From positions 93,987,006 to 94,051,005 of the forward strand of contig CM058235.1 of the NCBI GenBank assembly GCA_030180135.1: DNA of 64,000 nucleotides, read 5' to 3'. The notes below the pieces were generated by a model. It had not been told where the DNA came from and did no database searches. It worked only from the letters and a program-made list of their open reading frames with translations. Below are positions 43,885 through 54,280 of the stretch, in pieces. This DNA is from Orychophragmus violaceus. Taxonomy: Eukaryota; Streptophyta; Magnoliopsida; Brassicales; Brassicaceae. The position numbers and the translations under genes were made by a program. Numbering within the stretch: the first letter of the stretch is position 1; each line of letters opens with the position of its first letter.

Positions 43885-44640
43885 CTAGTATCGCCTGAGC
43901 GTATTTGCGTTCCATGATCGCGGTATTGCTTCACCTTGCATGGTAACGAGATTGTAGACTCTTGGTTTGAAGACCCTGGAGATAACGTAGGGTCCTTCCC
44001 AGTTTGCGCCGAGCTTACCTGCTCTGTAATCTCGTGTATTTTCAAATACTTTCTTTAAGATGAGGTCCCCTTCGTTGAAGTGCATGCCTTTGACCTTTTT
44101 ATTGTAATAGAGTGTAACATGTTGGTAATTTTGGATTATGAGGAGTGCTTGGTCGCATTATTCCTCCACCTGATCGAGGTGATCGTGAATCATTGTTGTT
44201 ATTAAGGTCCTCGTGTTCGGGTGCTAGCTTTTTCCGTATTGTCGGGACGCATACTTCGGGGATATTGCTTCCATTCCATGCGATAATAAAAATGTGTTTG
44301 GCCGTCTGCTCGGCGTGGAGTCGTTTGATGGGACCGAAGAACTCTGTCTAGCTAATCGGCCCAAACTCCTTTTTTACTTTCAAGTCGTTTCTTTAGCCCG
44401 TCTATGATTGTCTTGTTTGTCGCTTCGGCTTGTCCGTTTCCGTGGGGGTTAAAAGGTGTTGATTTTCTTAGCCTTATCCTCTGTCGTGCACAGAAACCTT
44501 CGAAGACACTTGATATGAATTGTGCGCCGTTGTCTGTCATGATTTCGTAAGGTAAACCGTGTCGACATATGATGTATTTCCACACAAAATTCTTATACGC
44601 CGAGGTCGCATATGTTAGCGTAGGATTCACCTTCTACCCA
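43885..44640 (-). pseudogene. Tat-like integrase remnant
   Basis: The core reads IICRHGLPYEIMTDNGAQF, then STPFNPHGNGQAEATNKTI (the Asp is in MTDNGAQF, and the HGNGQAEA segment precedes the catalytic Glu region). The tail reads FNEGDLILKKVFE and GANWEGPYVISRV at 44085-43885. Frames are broken between these blocks. Confidence 0.82.
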
Positions 44641-45119
44641 CTTGCTGAAGTAATCCGTCATGATTACTGAGCGCTCGACCATTGGAATGTTTGCCTCCTG
44701 CTTCTTCGTGCGTTTCTTTCACTACCATTTTTATCTCTTCGTCGTGGATACAAGTAAAGAGTGCCTTAGCCGCGCTTATTCGGAATAGCTTCCCGTCACT
44801 TACGACATAGTGGGCGCATATTTCTTTTAAGGGTCAGGCTGCCGACCTGTCTTCTGGGAATGTTCCTTCTAAGATGTAAGCTTTAATTTCGTCTCTCCAA
44901 TCGTCTGCTTCCTCATGAGTTTATTTTATGATGGGCTCATTCGTTTCGTCTCCGTCGTCCATTACGTCTTCAAGATCGGAGATGGCGAATGCTTTTTGAG
45001 TTGGTTCGATGCTTGGTTTATCGATACATTGAATTGGTATGACTCTCCTGAGGCCGGGATCGTATGTGGAAGAAGAGGAGGCTAGTGCGTCGGCTGATGA
45101 ATTATTGCTTCTTGGGGTT

Positions 45120-45440
45120 TTATGAGAATATAGATGCTGAGTTCTTTCGCCACGTTTTGAACGTTTTTCTAAAACATGCCCATCCGGTCGTTTTTAGCTT
45201 TGCATTCCCTGGTTTACCGGCTAGCAACGAGCTACGAGTTGAAAAATGTGTCGATGTATCTTGCTCTGATTGCTTTTCTAATCGTAGCGCTGCTATCAGA
45301 GCTTTGTATTCGGCTTCATTGTTTGATGGTGGGAATACGAGTCTAAAAGATTGCTTCATAATTTCTCCTATTGGGGAGGTCAACCGGATTCCGATCCCTG
45401 ATCCATTGCATGAGGATGATCCGTCAACGAAAAAGTCCAT
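45120..45440 (-). pseudogene. Second (archaeal-type-like) RNase H of the Tat-like element
   Basis: MDFFVDGSSSCNGSGIGI is followed by FPPSNNEAEYKALIAALRL. This DGS...NEAEYKAL pattern marks the extra RNase H found between the RT/RNase H and integrase in Tat elements. It decays after the ALRLE segment. Confidence 0.8.
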
Positions 45441-45699
45441 TTTTGATCGTTTCTTGCTTACCGTCGCAGGTGAGTTCTGGTGGTAATTCGATTGGAAAAG
45501 CTGCCAGGACTTGGGATTTCGTGGTTTTTATTCAATGTCGCTTGTCCGTGGTTTTTATTCTGTGTCGTACTCGCTAAACTCTACTGACCATTTCACCATT
45601 CTTACTAAATGAGTTAGGCTGTGTATTATGGTTCTTATTGTCTGGTTAGTGAGGACGACCACTGAATGTGATTGAAAGTATGGATGGATCTTCCTAGCT

Positions 45700-46136
45700 G
45701 AAGTGACGACTGCTAGAGCGAGCTTTTGATGATGTATAAGACTAGTTTCTGGTCGTCTCTGTCTTCTATGACGAGGACGCCACAGCCGAGTTTGACAATG
45801 ATATGTAGAGGTACAGAGTTTCTCCACACTTTGGCTTGGCTAAGACTGGAGGAGTTGATAAATATTCCTTTAGCTGTTTGAAGGCGTCCTTGCAGTTGGC
45901 GTCCCACTCGAATTGCTTGTTCTCTCGGAGGAGTTGGTAGAAGGGTAAAATTTGTCTGTTGATTTGGAAATGAAACGACTCAGGGCGGCGAGTAGGCCCA
46001 TGAGTCTTTGCACTTCACGTGTATTCTTTGGCGATAGGACCCCAGCGAGTGCCGCAATTTTATGTGGATTCGCTTCTATTCCTCTTCTTGTGACTATGTA
46101 TCCGAGGAATTCTCCCGAGATGACGTGAATGTACAT
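45700..46136 (-). pseudogene. First RNase H and connection region of the Tat-like element
   Basis: GEFLGYIVTRRGIEANPHKI and NTREVQRLMGLLAALSRFIS are the usual sequence after gypsy RT. Frameshifts follow within about 60 codons. Confidence 0.75.
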
Positions 46137-46799
46137 TTTGCTGGGTTGAGCTTTATTCCATATTTATTCAGGCTGTCAAAACGAGTAGTTAGATGAGAAA
46201 TGTGGTCGTCGGTTGAAGCTGACTTTACTAGCATGTCATCAATGTATACTTCTATTGTTTGTCCAAGCTGATCGACAAACAATTTGTTGACTAACCTTTG
46301 ATATGTCGTTCCAGTGTTTTTGAGACCGGAGGGCATTACCTTGTAACAATATGTTCCTCGGTCAGTAACGAATGACGTCCTCTCACGATCGTCCAAATTC
46401 ATCGTTATCTGATTGTAGCCGACAAACATATCCAAGAACAATAGGAGCTCGTTTCCCGTCGTGTCTTCGACGAGTTGGTCGATGTGAGGGCAATGGGAAG
46501 CTGTCTTTTGGACAAGATTTGTTGAGGTCAGTGAAGTCGACGCATACTCGCAACTTCTTGTTTTTATTCTTGACGACCGCCAAGTTTGCGAGCTAATCTG
46601 GGTATTTTACCTCGGTTATCGAACCTTCTGCGGACAAACCTTCTACTTCGTCGTTGACTTCTTTGGAGCTTTTCGGACCAAGCTTCCTTTTTTCCTTAAT
46701 CAGTTTGAACACTGGATCGACAAGGAGTTCATGGCAGGCGACTGTAGGATCGATTATGGCATGTTGTTGGTCGACCAGGCGAAAGTCAAAGCATTTCAA
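46094..46799 (-). pseudogene. Tat-like reverse transcriptase remnant
   Basis: An N-terminal block (VDPVFKLIKEKRKLGPKSSK) precedes KLRVCVDFTDLNKSCPKDSF, MFVGYNQITM and the catalytic segment EVYIDDMLVKS near 46230. Stops and frameshifts separate the blocks (for example near 46595 and 46440). Confidence 0.85.
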
Positions 46800-47128
46800 C
46801 GGAGGATTTCGATGAGCCGTTCATTTATGTCATTTCTTAGATACGCACCTATCCTTATGAACCGATAAGGGTCGCCGATATCGATGTTGACTTGATCGAT
46901 CATGTCGCATTGAGGCCCGTCCTGCGGTGACAGTTCTATCTTTGGTTCGGCGAGTAAGCAGGCCCGAAAGTTTCATCGCAATTTATGATCACAAGGAAAC
47001 AAGTACTTGAAACTTTCTGGCTTTCTCAAAGCATGAAGGTTCCGTATGGGGTCGTGAACTTGATGCATTGGTAATATGTCGATGGGACTACCTTCATTGT
47101 GTGGATCCATGGTGTTCCCAATATGACG

Positions 47129-47368
47129 TTATAGATGGCTGGTCGGCTGATGATGACGAACTTGGTTATTACTGTTGACGTGAAATGGCATCTTTATTGT
47201 CCGAATAGTTGTGATTGTATAGCCGGAGAAATCGGTCAAAGGCCTTTCTGAGCGCTTTATCTCGTAGCCGAATAGTTCCATCCTTTGTAGGGTTTCTTCG
47301 TATATGAGGTCGACTATGATTCCGGTGTTGATCAGAACCATGGTTCCCTTGCAATCGCCTATCCTCAC
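47129..47368 (-). pseudogene. Tat-like protease remnant
   Basis: MRIGDCKGTMVLINTGIIVD has the aspartic protease layout, but the catalytic Asp of the usual DTGSS motif is Asn here (INTGI). The downstream DLIYEETLQRM fits the family. Confidence 0.7.
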
Positions 47369-47527
47369 CTTGACGACCAGTGGGTCGTTGTGTGGTTTTA
47401 TTACACTTTCTCTTCGTCTTTGGTGAATGTTATCTCATCGTCGTTTCTGAGCTTGTAGTTTATGTTTTGCTTCCGACGCTGGTATGTATCTGCTCATCGT
47501 CTATATCGTTTTATTGACCTCACCTTA

Positions 47528-47731
47528 TCATTGCAAGTCATAAGTCCTCCAATGACCATGTTGCTCATCTAAATTTGATTGGCTGGGTTGCCAATGGAAT
47601 GAGCGGGAGCTCTGCGTCATCGTTGCTTCTGGCTCGGTAGCGGCGCCGGGTAGTGATGGGATCTGAGGGGGTGAGCTCGGAGGATTTTCTGGTGACTTGG
47701 GTTTATCACTGATCAAGGATGGTCCTTTCAT
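47528..47731 (-). pseudogene. Tat-like gag N-terminal remnant
   Basis: A short Pro/Ser-rich frame (MKGPSLISDKPKSPENPPSS) follows the primer site. The space to the protease is too short for a full gag, so most of gag is deleted. Identification rests on position. Confidence 0.45.
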
Positions 47732-47786
47732 TTTTGACCTCGTCTAAAGCGTAGAGAAGTTTAATATCCCTACATTCGGTGCCAAT

Positions 47787-48171
47787 TGTTGTTATGGGAT
47801 TTTGATCAGGTCCGATAAAGTCAGAGTTGTGATCAAAAGGGTCCGAATCAACAAGGAAGAAAGAGAAAAAGTGGGGTCAAAATCTCTTTGTTATTAATGA
47901 TTAGGACGAGGCCGAAGAACGAACAAGATTACTAGATGGGATTCCGTCGATGGACGAGGTCCCTGAAGATTGCGTGAGCTCGTGGCTTTATATGTGTAGC
48001 TCGGAGCTCAAGTTACAAGATGCCGTGAAATGAATAGTGAAAAATCTATTTATAGTAAAAGTGGTCAACCGTCCAGCTGGTTGTTGACCCCTTAGCAGGC
48101 TTTTAGCCTTTGGGCCAAAATGTTTTTGATGAGGAGGCAAATTTCAATGGGTGCTAAACCCATATCCAACA
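47787..48171 (-). repeat. Right LTR of the Tat-like element
   Basis: 385 bp, TGTTGTTATGGG to CATATCCAACA on the plus strand. Unlike a terminal 5' LTR it is followed at 48172 by ATTAGTCCCCCC and sequence matching what follows the left LTR. Confidence 0.85.
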
Positions 48172-48780
48172 ATTAGTCCCCCCGGTTTGTCGGTCTTCGA
48201 CTTGGGTCGGAGTCGGCGAACTTTTTGAGTATTTGAGTCATGCAGAATACTGGTCGGCTTATCTGGCTTGTTCGGTGCTGAATGGACTATTAGATTTCCT
48301 TCGTGTCTCGAGGTTGAAGAGACGCCTATTGGATATTTGCACCGTTTCCGTTTCTTTGATAATCGTTCCTTTAGTAATCAACGCCGTCGTTCGTTGTTTG
48401 GATCTTGGAATTTGGTTTGCTGGACTTGCGTATTCGTCTACCAATCGTCCTTGGGTGGGTATGTTTTCGTGTTTCTTGATTTACCCTTTTATCCTTTTGA
48501 ATTTTGTTGTTCGTTCTAGTGCTTGGAGTGATTCGATTAATTGTTGTTCTTATGTCCTCTTCTGGTTAAGATTCTGAAGTTTGGTTACTTATCTCTGAAG
48601 ATGTGTCAAAAGAAAGTCGAGCTGCCTGATTATGTTTCGAGGATTCTTGCGGCTGCCCCTAATAACCCACCGATACTTAACCTTGAAGGAGGCATAAATG
48701 TAGCTCGGTCGGTTGAACATGTGATTAACGAGCCAATGGCTCATTTTCGACAGGTCGAGGAAGAGAGGGGGTTGATGTGA
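48172..48780 (-). mobile_element. 3' end of a second Tat-like copy sharing the right LTR
   Basis: The first about 60 bases match 35433-35500 (the polypurine side and TCGGTCTTCGACTTGGGTCGG). Plus-strand antisense-type frames follow (48601-48780, starting MCQKKVELPDYVSRILAAAP). It ends where the LTR-like repeat begins. An LTR with internal sequence on both sides implies recombination between tandem copies. Confidence 0.7.
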
Positions 48781-51700
48781 AGGATGTTCGGGAGAACCGA
48801 GACCTTAATGTGGGACTCATTAGGAAACCATTAAGTTAGAAAACCATTTGGTTATAAATAAGCTCGAAGTTAATAATTGATTAAGGTAGAAAGCTTATTT
48901 GCGATAAAGCGGAATTATAAGATATTGTTAATTAGCCACACATGAGTGTTGGGTACATGACTAATTAACAATACCTATATAAGGAAGTAGCATCGATGAA
49001 TGAGTAAAGGGACTAACCATTCCAGTGTTTGTTGAGTAAGTTGATACAGGACGTGATGAGCGATAAGACGTGAACATGAGACCGAACCTGAAAGTCAAGA
49101 TGGTGTTTTTTCTATCAGTATGGCAGTTTTACCTGAGTTTACAAGCAAGTCAGTGTGGTTTCTGAAAAGGAGTATTGGATAACAACGACAGTCGGAACCA
49201 AATCAGTTAAGAAAGAAGTGATAGCAAGGAGATTTGGGTATATCGGTGTCAGTAAATGATCGAATCAGAGGTATCAGTTGGGAAGGACGGATCTGAAGCT
49301 CAATAAGGTTTTGGATTCAGTTAACATGGAAAGACAAGTTGTGCTTGGGATTGGTAATTTAGTCTAACGGTAGTATCATGATGTCAGCACCAGCGAAGAG
49401 TCAGATGGAAGGAGTGGAAATTGAAAATCAAGTCAAGTAATGGAAGCATCAGAAATTTGGATCAGGGTAACCATGAAGCAGTGGGATTTTGAATCAGAGG
49501 TTGGATCATAAGAAAATGTTCATGTGGAAAGGTTTGGAAACAACAAATAAAAGGGAGCAAGGAAATTCAGAGTGGGCGAGTCAAGATATTAATATGGTGG
49601 AAACATTTGAAAGACATTTCTAACATGATGTTAAGAGGTCGCACATCAGAAAATGGGAATCAGAATGTAAGTAATAGAGCAGTGTTTGGATTTGATTCAG
49701 AACAATGTGACTTAGAGAGTTCAACTTTTAGGTTCAAGGTTTTAATGAACGATGAATTTGGGAGCCAAATTCCTGTAAGTGGAGAAGAACGTAATACCCT
49801 GTTTCAAGATATCGTCAATGGGTAATTTAGAATTCAATGGAAAGTCATCATAGAAAATTTCAGTAAATTTGGAAGTTCATAGGTATTTGGTAATTTTACC
49901 AAAAATGAAGACGAAAAGTGATGGCGGGTCAAATAATCTTCTTCATATTTAAAAATTATTTAGAATACGGAGAAGCTGAAATAAGAATTTTAGACGGTTT
50001 ACGGGCTGTTGGGAATGAAAACTGACAAAACCGAAAAAGAACGAAAAATATATTCTTAATGTTTTGGAAGCTACAGAAGGGAGGAATAGATCAACTAAAA
50101 TATTAAAAATATTTTTAAAGGATCGTGGAAATTAAACATGAGGTTTTTGAAACCATTTGGAGATTTTTGGAAATTATCGGAAAAATGGCTCGGGATCGCC
50201 ACACGCCACGTGACGATCACTGATTGGTCCAATTAAAATTCAAGGAACTTGAGCTGCTGGATGCAGTGTACCTACATGGTACAATAGTTAGATGACACCT
50301 ATATTCCCAAGTGTCACTTGATGAGCCATTTTGTGCCATCTAGCATAAAGATTCATCCAATGAAAAAGGATACATTGAATAGAAATGGAGTTTCATCTCC
50401 CTTACTTACCTGATTCAATTCACCTCCTCATCTCTCTTTTTGGTGGCGACACATAGCAGTATAGGTTTCAAGTGCACACAACAATACATCTCCCTTGGCC
50501 ATTAAATATTCATTGAATCCATATGGTACATGAATCTCCCCATTATAAAAAGTCTTATTCCTCTTCATTTTTCATCATCCATCGAACAATAAAACACAAA
50601 TAAACACTCTTCTCTCTCCCATATAAACTGTGATCCATAACCTCCTTCTCTCCACTCCTCCATGGCGATCCACCACCACCTTCATCTCTCCTTTTTCTTA
50701 TTTGAGTAATAGCTTGCTTCCCAAGTTATTCTTGTTCTTGAATCTTTGATGCTAAATCCCATAAATCATCATCAGGCCTTCTTGTGTTTATCAAGAAAAA
50801 TCAGAAGCTCTCCTCTCTCCTCTCCTATGGCGTCCACCACCATCTCTTTCTCTACCAAACCGTCGGCGAATCTCTCTCTCCTCTATGGATCAATTACTTG
50901 TGGCCTAAGCTACCATCATTTAGCCTTTGATCTTGGGTGTTGGGTGTTGAATCCATAAATCATCCCATATCTGAAGCCTTGGCGTGAAGACCATTAATCA
51001 CCGATCAAAACCACCGGAAGCTGCCGGAGAAGTCGCCGGAGATCTTGGCGGAAACCACCTCTAGAGATGGCGTTCCAGTATTTCCTGGCCGATTGGATCC
51101 TTGGGAGTTGAGTTCCTGGTCAATTCACGTACCATAGGGTAGTGGTTCTTGCAGGTGTTAACCTACAAAGTGACATCTGTAGGTGTATATTCCGGAGAAT
51201 ATGGGGTAGCATCCTAGGGGTGGACTACATGGAAGCTTTGGCTATCTAAAGGTGGCCCGAGTCACCGTGTATCGATGGACAGAGAACGGTGTTCTAGTCA
51301 TAGGACTTCGTGTTTACGCCTAGGAGTCGTGGGAGGTTTTAGCTATTATGAAAAAGGGTAGTGTTCCTGTGGAATTTACTGAGTTCTCATTTGGGCCCCA
51401 TAGTGTGGAGTTTGCATTAGAGATGCGTGTAGTTAGATCGAGTCAAATCGAGGGCATGTGCCGCAGTTTTCTCTATTTCTTTTGTTGATGATTTGGGTTG
51501 TTAGAGAATGCTTGTTTGTTGTTGAGCTCATTGGACCTGCTTACGTCTTGGTATCACATGATCAACTATTTTATATTTTTCAGTTGTTGTTGATTGTTAT
51601 TTTGGGTTTGGGTGGGAATCGTTTAGCTTGTTTAGAAGCATGTTTAGTTGGGGCCAACTCACTGGGTAATCTTGGATTGCTCATTAGACATATTTTTGTG

Positions 51701-52159
51701 TTTTTCAGGTTTGACATATCTCGGTGAACGCGTAGGACACTTAGAGTGGTTTTGGATTCGCATTTGGCTACAATTTGTTTACAAAATCCTTTTGACTTTA
51801 TTTTCGGTTTTGGATTTTTGGGATCCCGCTAAATTTTTTGTAGAAAACCGTAAATTGATAAGAATAAGATTTATGATTTAAAGAACTAAAAATAAAATTA
51901 TTCACTCATATACAGTTTAGTCCAAACTGAATACAACTCGTGGAAACGATACGGGTTAAAAAGCCTTGTACTGTGAAAACGGTTAAACGGAGTCAAGGAT
52001 GGTTTAGTTCGAGCCATTGACTCAAACTGGATTGTCTCTGGCTTTCATATTGTGTCAAACTCTTCTCGTTTGGCATGCAATTGTTCCATCGGCTATGTTC
52101 TTGTTTGATTGTTGGCCGATGAGCTCGTCGGTCAATGGATAACGGGAAGGGGACGTTAC
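48781..52159 (+). mobile_element. Long non-coding LTR-like repeat, copy 2
   Basis: 49850-52159 matches the reverse complement of 490-4270. A TATA-like CATTATAAAAAGTC near 50543 and a pyrimidine-rich leader follow the plus strand. The right end reads GGGGACGTTACA. 48781-49850 has no match in copy 1 but runs on without a visible break. No gag or pol domain is seen. The short ORFs (for example 49607-49825, 50746-50958, 51458-51727) show no family. Confidence 0.55.
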
Positions 52160-52772
52160 ACATGGGCAATCCCCATTCACAACATCATTATCTGCCATCA
52201 CCATTTAAAAATCAAACAACCATTTTCAGTTCAAACAACATAAATCTCTAGGTACTCTTTTCGCATCAATATAAGTCAACAACAAGATCTACATTCCTAG
52301 ATGCTAAGCTGATATTAACAAAGGAAAACACTGTGAGGAGATTGCTAGAGAAAGGGAATACGTCCTCTAGATTGGTTCTCCTTCAACCGAGAGTTAGATC
52401 TATGAGTCCAGTAGGTCCTTGAAAAAATACAATCAAATGAACCGTGTTTATCTAACCAAAACATATCTCGGCAGACTGGTTACAAATATTCACTACACAT
52501 ATATTCTTTATAAAATGGCCTATAAGTTTCGACTCGTACCTCGAATCTGGACAAACCTTAATTTTCCATAAATAAAAGTTTCGGGGATTTCAAACGATAT
52601 GTGGATTTTTATGTGTTTCCACACTGTTCTCAGAGAAATCACTTCACAAATATAAGGCATATTAAATAACATGAATCCGACAGTGCTTCCCCGGGAGACG
52701 CTCTTGTTGTGTTTCAAACACAAGAGGCGCCTCTTATAGAAAAATGAAAGGAAAACCCAATTATAAGGACTT
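52160..52772. other. Intergenic, no gene seen
   Basis: Mixed AT-rich sequence between the LTR-like repeat and the LINE derivative. No domain recognised. Confidence 0.4.
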
Positions 52773-52787
52773 AGACACTTGAGAATC

Positions 52788-54265
52788 AGTTAGAAAGGAA
52801 GAAACTAGAGTTCGCCTTAATAAAATGCTCCCAGACACGGAGTCCGAGGTAGCCGCCTTCAACGTTTCTCCGGCATCAACCCTCCTCCGTTCAGCCATCG
52901 TTGCACCTCTGCTTTGATGTCGTCCGCCTCGATGAGTCCCGGTGGCCTCTCTTCTGCTACCCCGCCGGAACCCCCCGACCCTCCACCTCCTCTGTTAGTA
53001 CCGCTGCTCTACCTGGACGCCTCTCCTCCGTCTCCGTTTGCCTTGTCTCTGCTCGTCAACCTTCCATCTTCGCCGGTACTGTTAATACTGCTCCTCCCTA
53101 CGCCTCCGCTTGCGTCCATGATATGTCGCCTTTGTTGAGATCTATCTCTCCTCCACCGATTCTCCTTGCTTTAAAGCTTCCGCCTGAGCCTCCGCCTCCT
53201 CCTCTCTCTGCTCACCCTCCCCTGTTAACTCCCCTGAAACTTAACCTCTCCTCTCCTCCACCTCGCGGGTCCTCCAAATCCTCGCCACCGTCTCAGCTTT
53301 CTGTCTGCCGTCGGAGTCCTCTGTCTGCTTCCTTGCACTTTGGCGGCTCTTCCTCGTCACCGGCGAATCTCGACTTAGCAGATCCGCAGCCAATGTTAGC
53401 CCCGAATCTCCTTCTCCACGAGTCTCGTTCTCTCCCTACTCCGCCTGAACCTCCGGACCCTCCTGACCCACCCGTCTTCCTCCTCCTAGCTTTGAGCTTT
53501 GTCGCCCCTTCCTCCATCTCCCCTCCACCGTCGCCCCTCCTTTCTCCAGATCGGCACCCCTCGGCTGCGGGGTTGGCTTCGGCACTTCGGATAGCTCCTT
53601 GGACAAGAGCTCTTCCCCAGATGTTCGTTAGTCAGTCTCTGTCGGTCGCTGCTCCTCTATCCCCACCTCCTCAGCTCGCCGTCGATGTCAGCTTTATCGG
53701 CTTTGTGCGATCGTTTACTGCATTATGCAGACCCCTTACTGAATTATTCAGGCTTTGTTCCAAGTTCTTTATGGATTCGTATGTGTTATGTTGGGCCTCC
53801 CTTTCTTGGTTGTATGAAGGAGTGTTGCCAACTAAATCACTAGATCCGGAGTTACTGGTTCCATCGGACAATTATTGTCTCTTCTTTCCAAAAGTTCCAC
53901 TGATAAGTGGTTTGGTCGAACAAGACTCATCGGTATTGCAAGGTTTTTCCTCCCGGTGTATTGTCCTTCCTGCCTTTGTTGCAGGCATCTTCTCTGCTTT
54001 TGTAGCAGACATCTTCTCTGGCTTTAGTTCAGAGTCTAACGCACTTACGAGTGTGTCGGATACAGCTGATCAAGATATTCATGGGATCTTAGTCTTCTTC
54101 GATTCCTCATGCTTTCTTTTGATAAAGTGTATCTACTTCTATCTTGTTTTTTTAGCCATTTGGTTGGCAAAACTTTGAGTATTGTTTATGTTTTATCCTG
54201 TAATCCATCCTCCTCTTTTGATGGAGTTCTATTAATGAATGAATGAATGGTTCGACAAAAAAAAA
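52788..54265 (+). mobile_element. Non-autonomous LINE derivative, 1.48 kb
   Basis: A perfect 15-bp target duplication AGACACTTGAGAATC (52773-52787 and 54266-54280) flanks it. The 3' end has GTTTATGTTTTATCCTGTAA, then a short poly-A (54257-54265), as in plant LINEs. It keeps a LINE-like 5' leader with a long Pro/Ser-rich ORF and a LINE-like 3' end, but has no endonuclease or RT domain. It probably moved using enzymes from a full LINE. Confidence 0.85.
52901..54178 (+). CDS. 425-aa proline/serine-rich ORF of the LINE derivative
   Basis: The frame stays open for 425 codons across almost the whole element. The first about 230 residues are Pro, Ser and Leu-rich (PEPPPPPLSAHPPLLTPLKL, PPEPPDPPDPPVF), the style of LINE ORF1 N-termini in crucifers. 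The last 200 residues include hydrophobic stretches (FFDSSCFLLIKCIYFYLVFL). A second frame (52914-53138, MSSASMSPGGLSS) starts 13 bases later and reads PPEPPDPPPPLLV; it could be the ancestral ORF1 start. No enzymatic domain is present. That the protein is made is unproven, and low-complexity composition alone could keep the frame open. Confidence 0.4.
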   Translation: MHLCFDVVRLDESRWPLFCYPAGTPRPSTSSVSTAALPGRLSSVSVCLVSARQPSIFAGTVNTAPPYASACVHDMSPLLRSISPPPILLALKLPPEPPPPPLSAHPPLLTPLKLNLSSPPPRGSSKSSPPSQLSVCRRSPLSASLHFGGSSSSPANLDLADPQPMLAPNLLLHESRSLPTPPEPPDPPDPPVFLLLALSFVAPSSISPPPSPLLSPDRHPSAAGLASALRIAPWTRALPQMFVSQSLSVAAPLSPPPQLAVDVSFIGFVRSFTALCRPLTELFRLCSKFFMDSYVLCWASLSWLYEGVLPTKSLDPELLVPSDNYCLFFPKVPLISGLVEQDSSVLQGFSSRCIVLPAFVAGIFSAFVADIFSGFSSESNALTSVSDTADQDIHGILVFFDSSCFLLIKCIYFYLVFLAIWLAKL

Positions 54266-54280
54266 AGACACTTGAGAATC

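Larger units (their letters stand above)
35034..48171 (-). mobile_element. Tat-like Ty3/gypsy element with nested gypsy insertion
   Basis: Related LTRs lie at 35034-35432 and 47787-48171. Next to the right LTR, on the minus strand, a primer-site candidate (TTGGCACCGAATG) leads into the interior. Then come decayed gag, protease, RT, RNase H, a second RNase H and integrase, descending from 47731 to 43885. Between integrase and the left LTR are a minisatellite (43224-43520) and an extra ORF on the opposite (plus) strand. A purine tract CTGGGGAGGGACTAAT precedes the left (3') LTR. The second RNase H and the antisense 3' ORF fit the Tat lineage. A 5-kb chromovirus piece (37022-42049) is nested in the 3' part. 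Confidence 0.85.
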
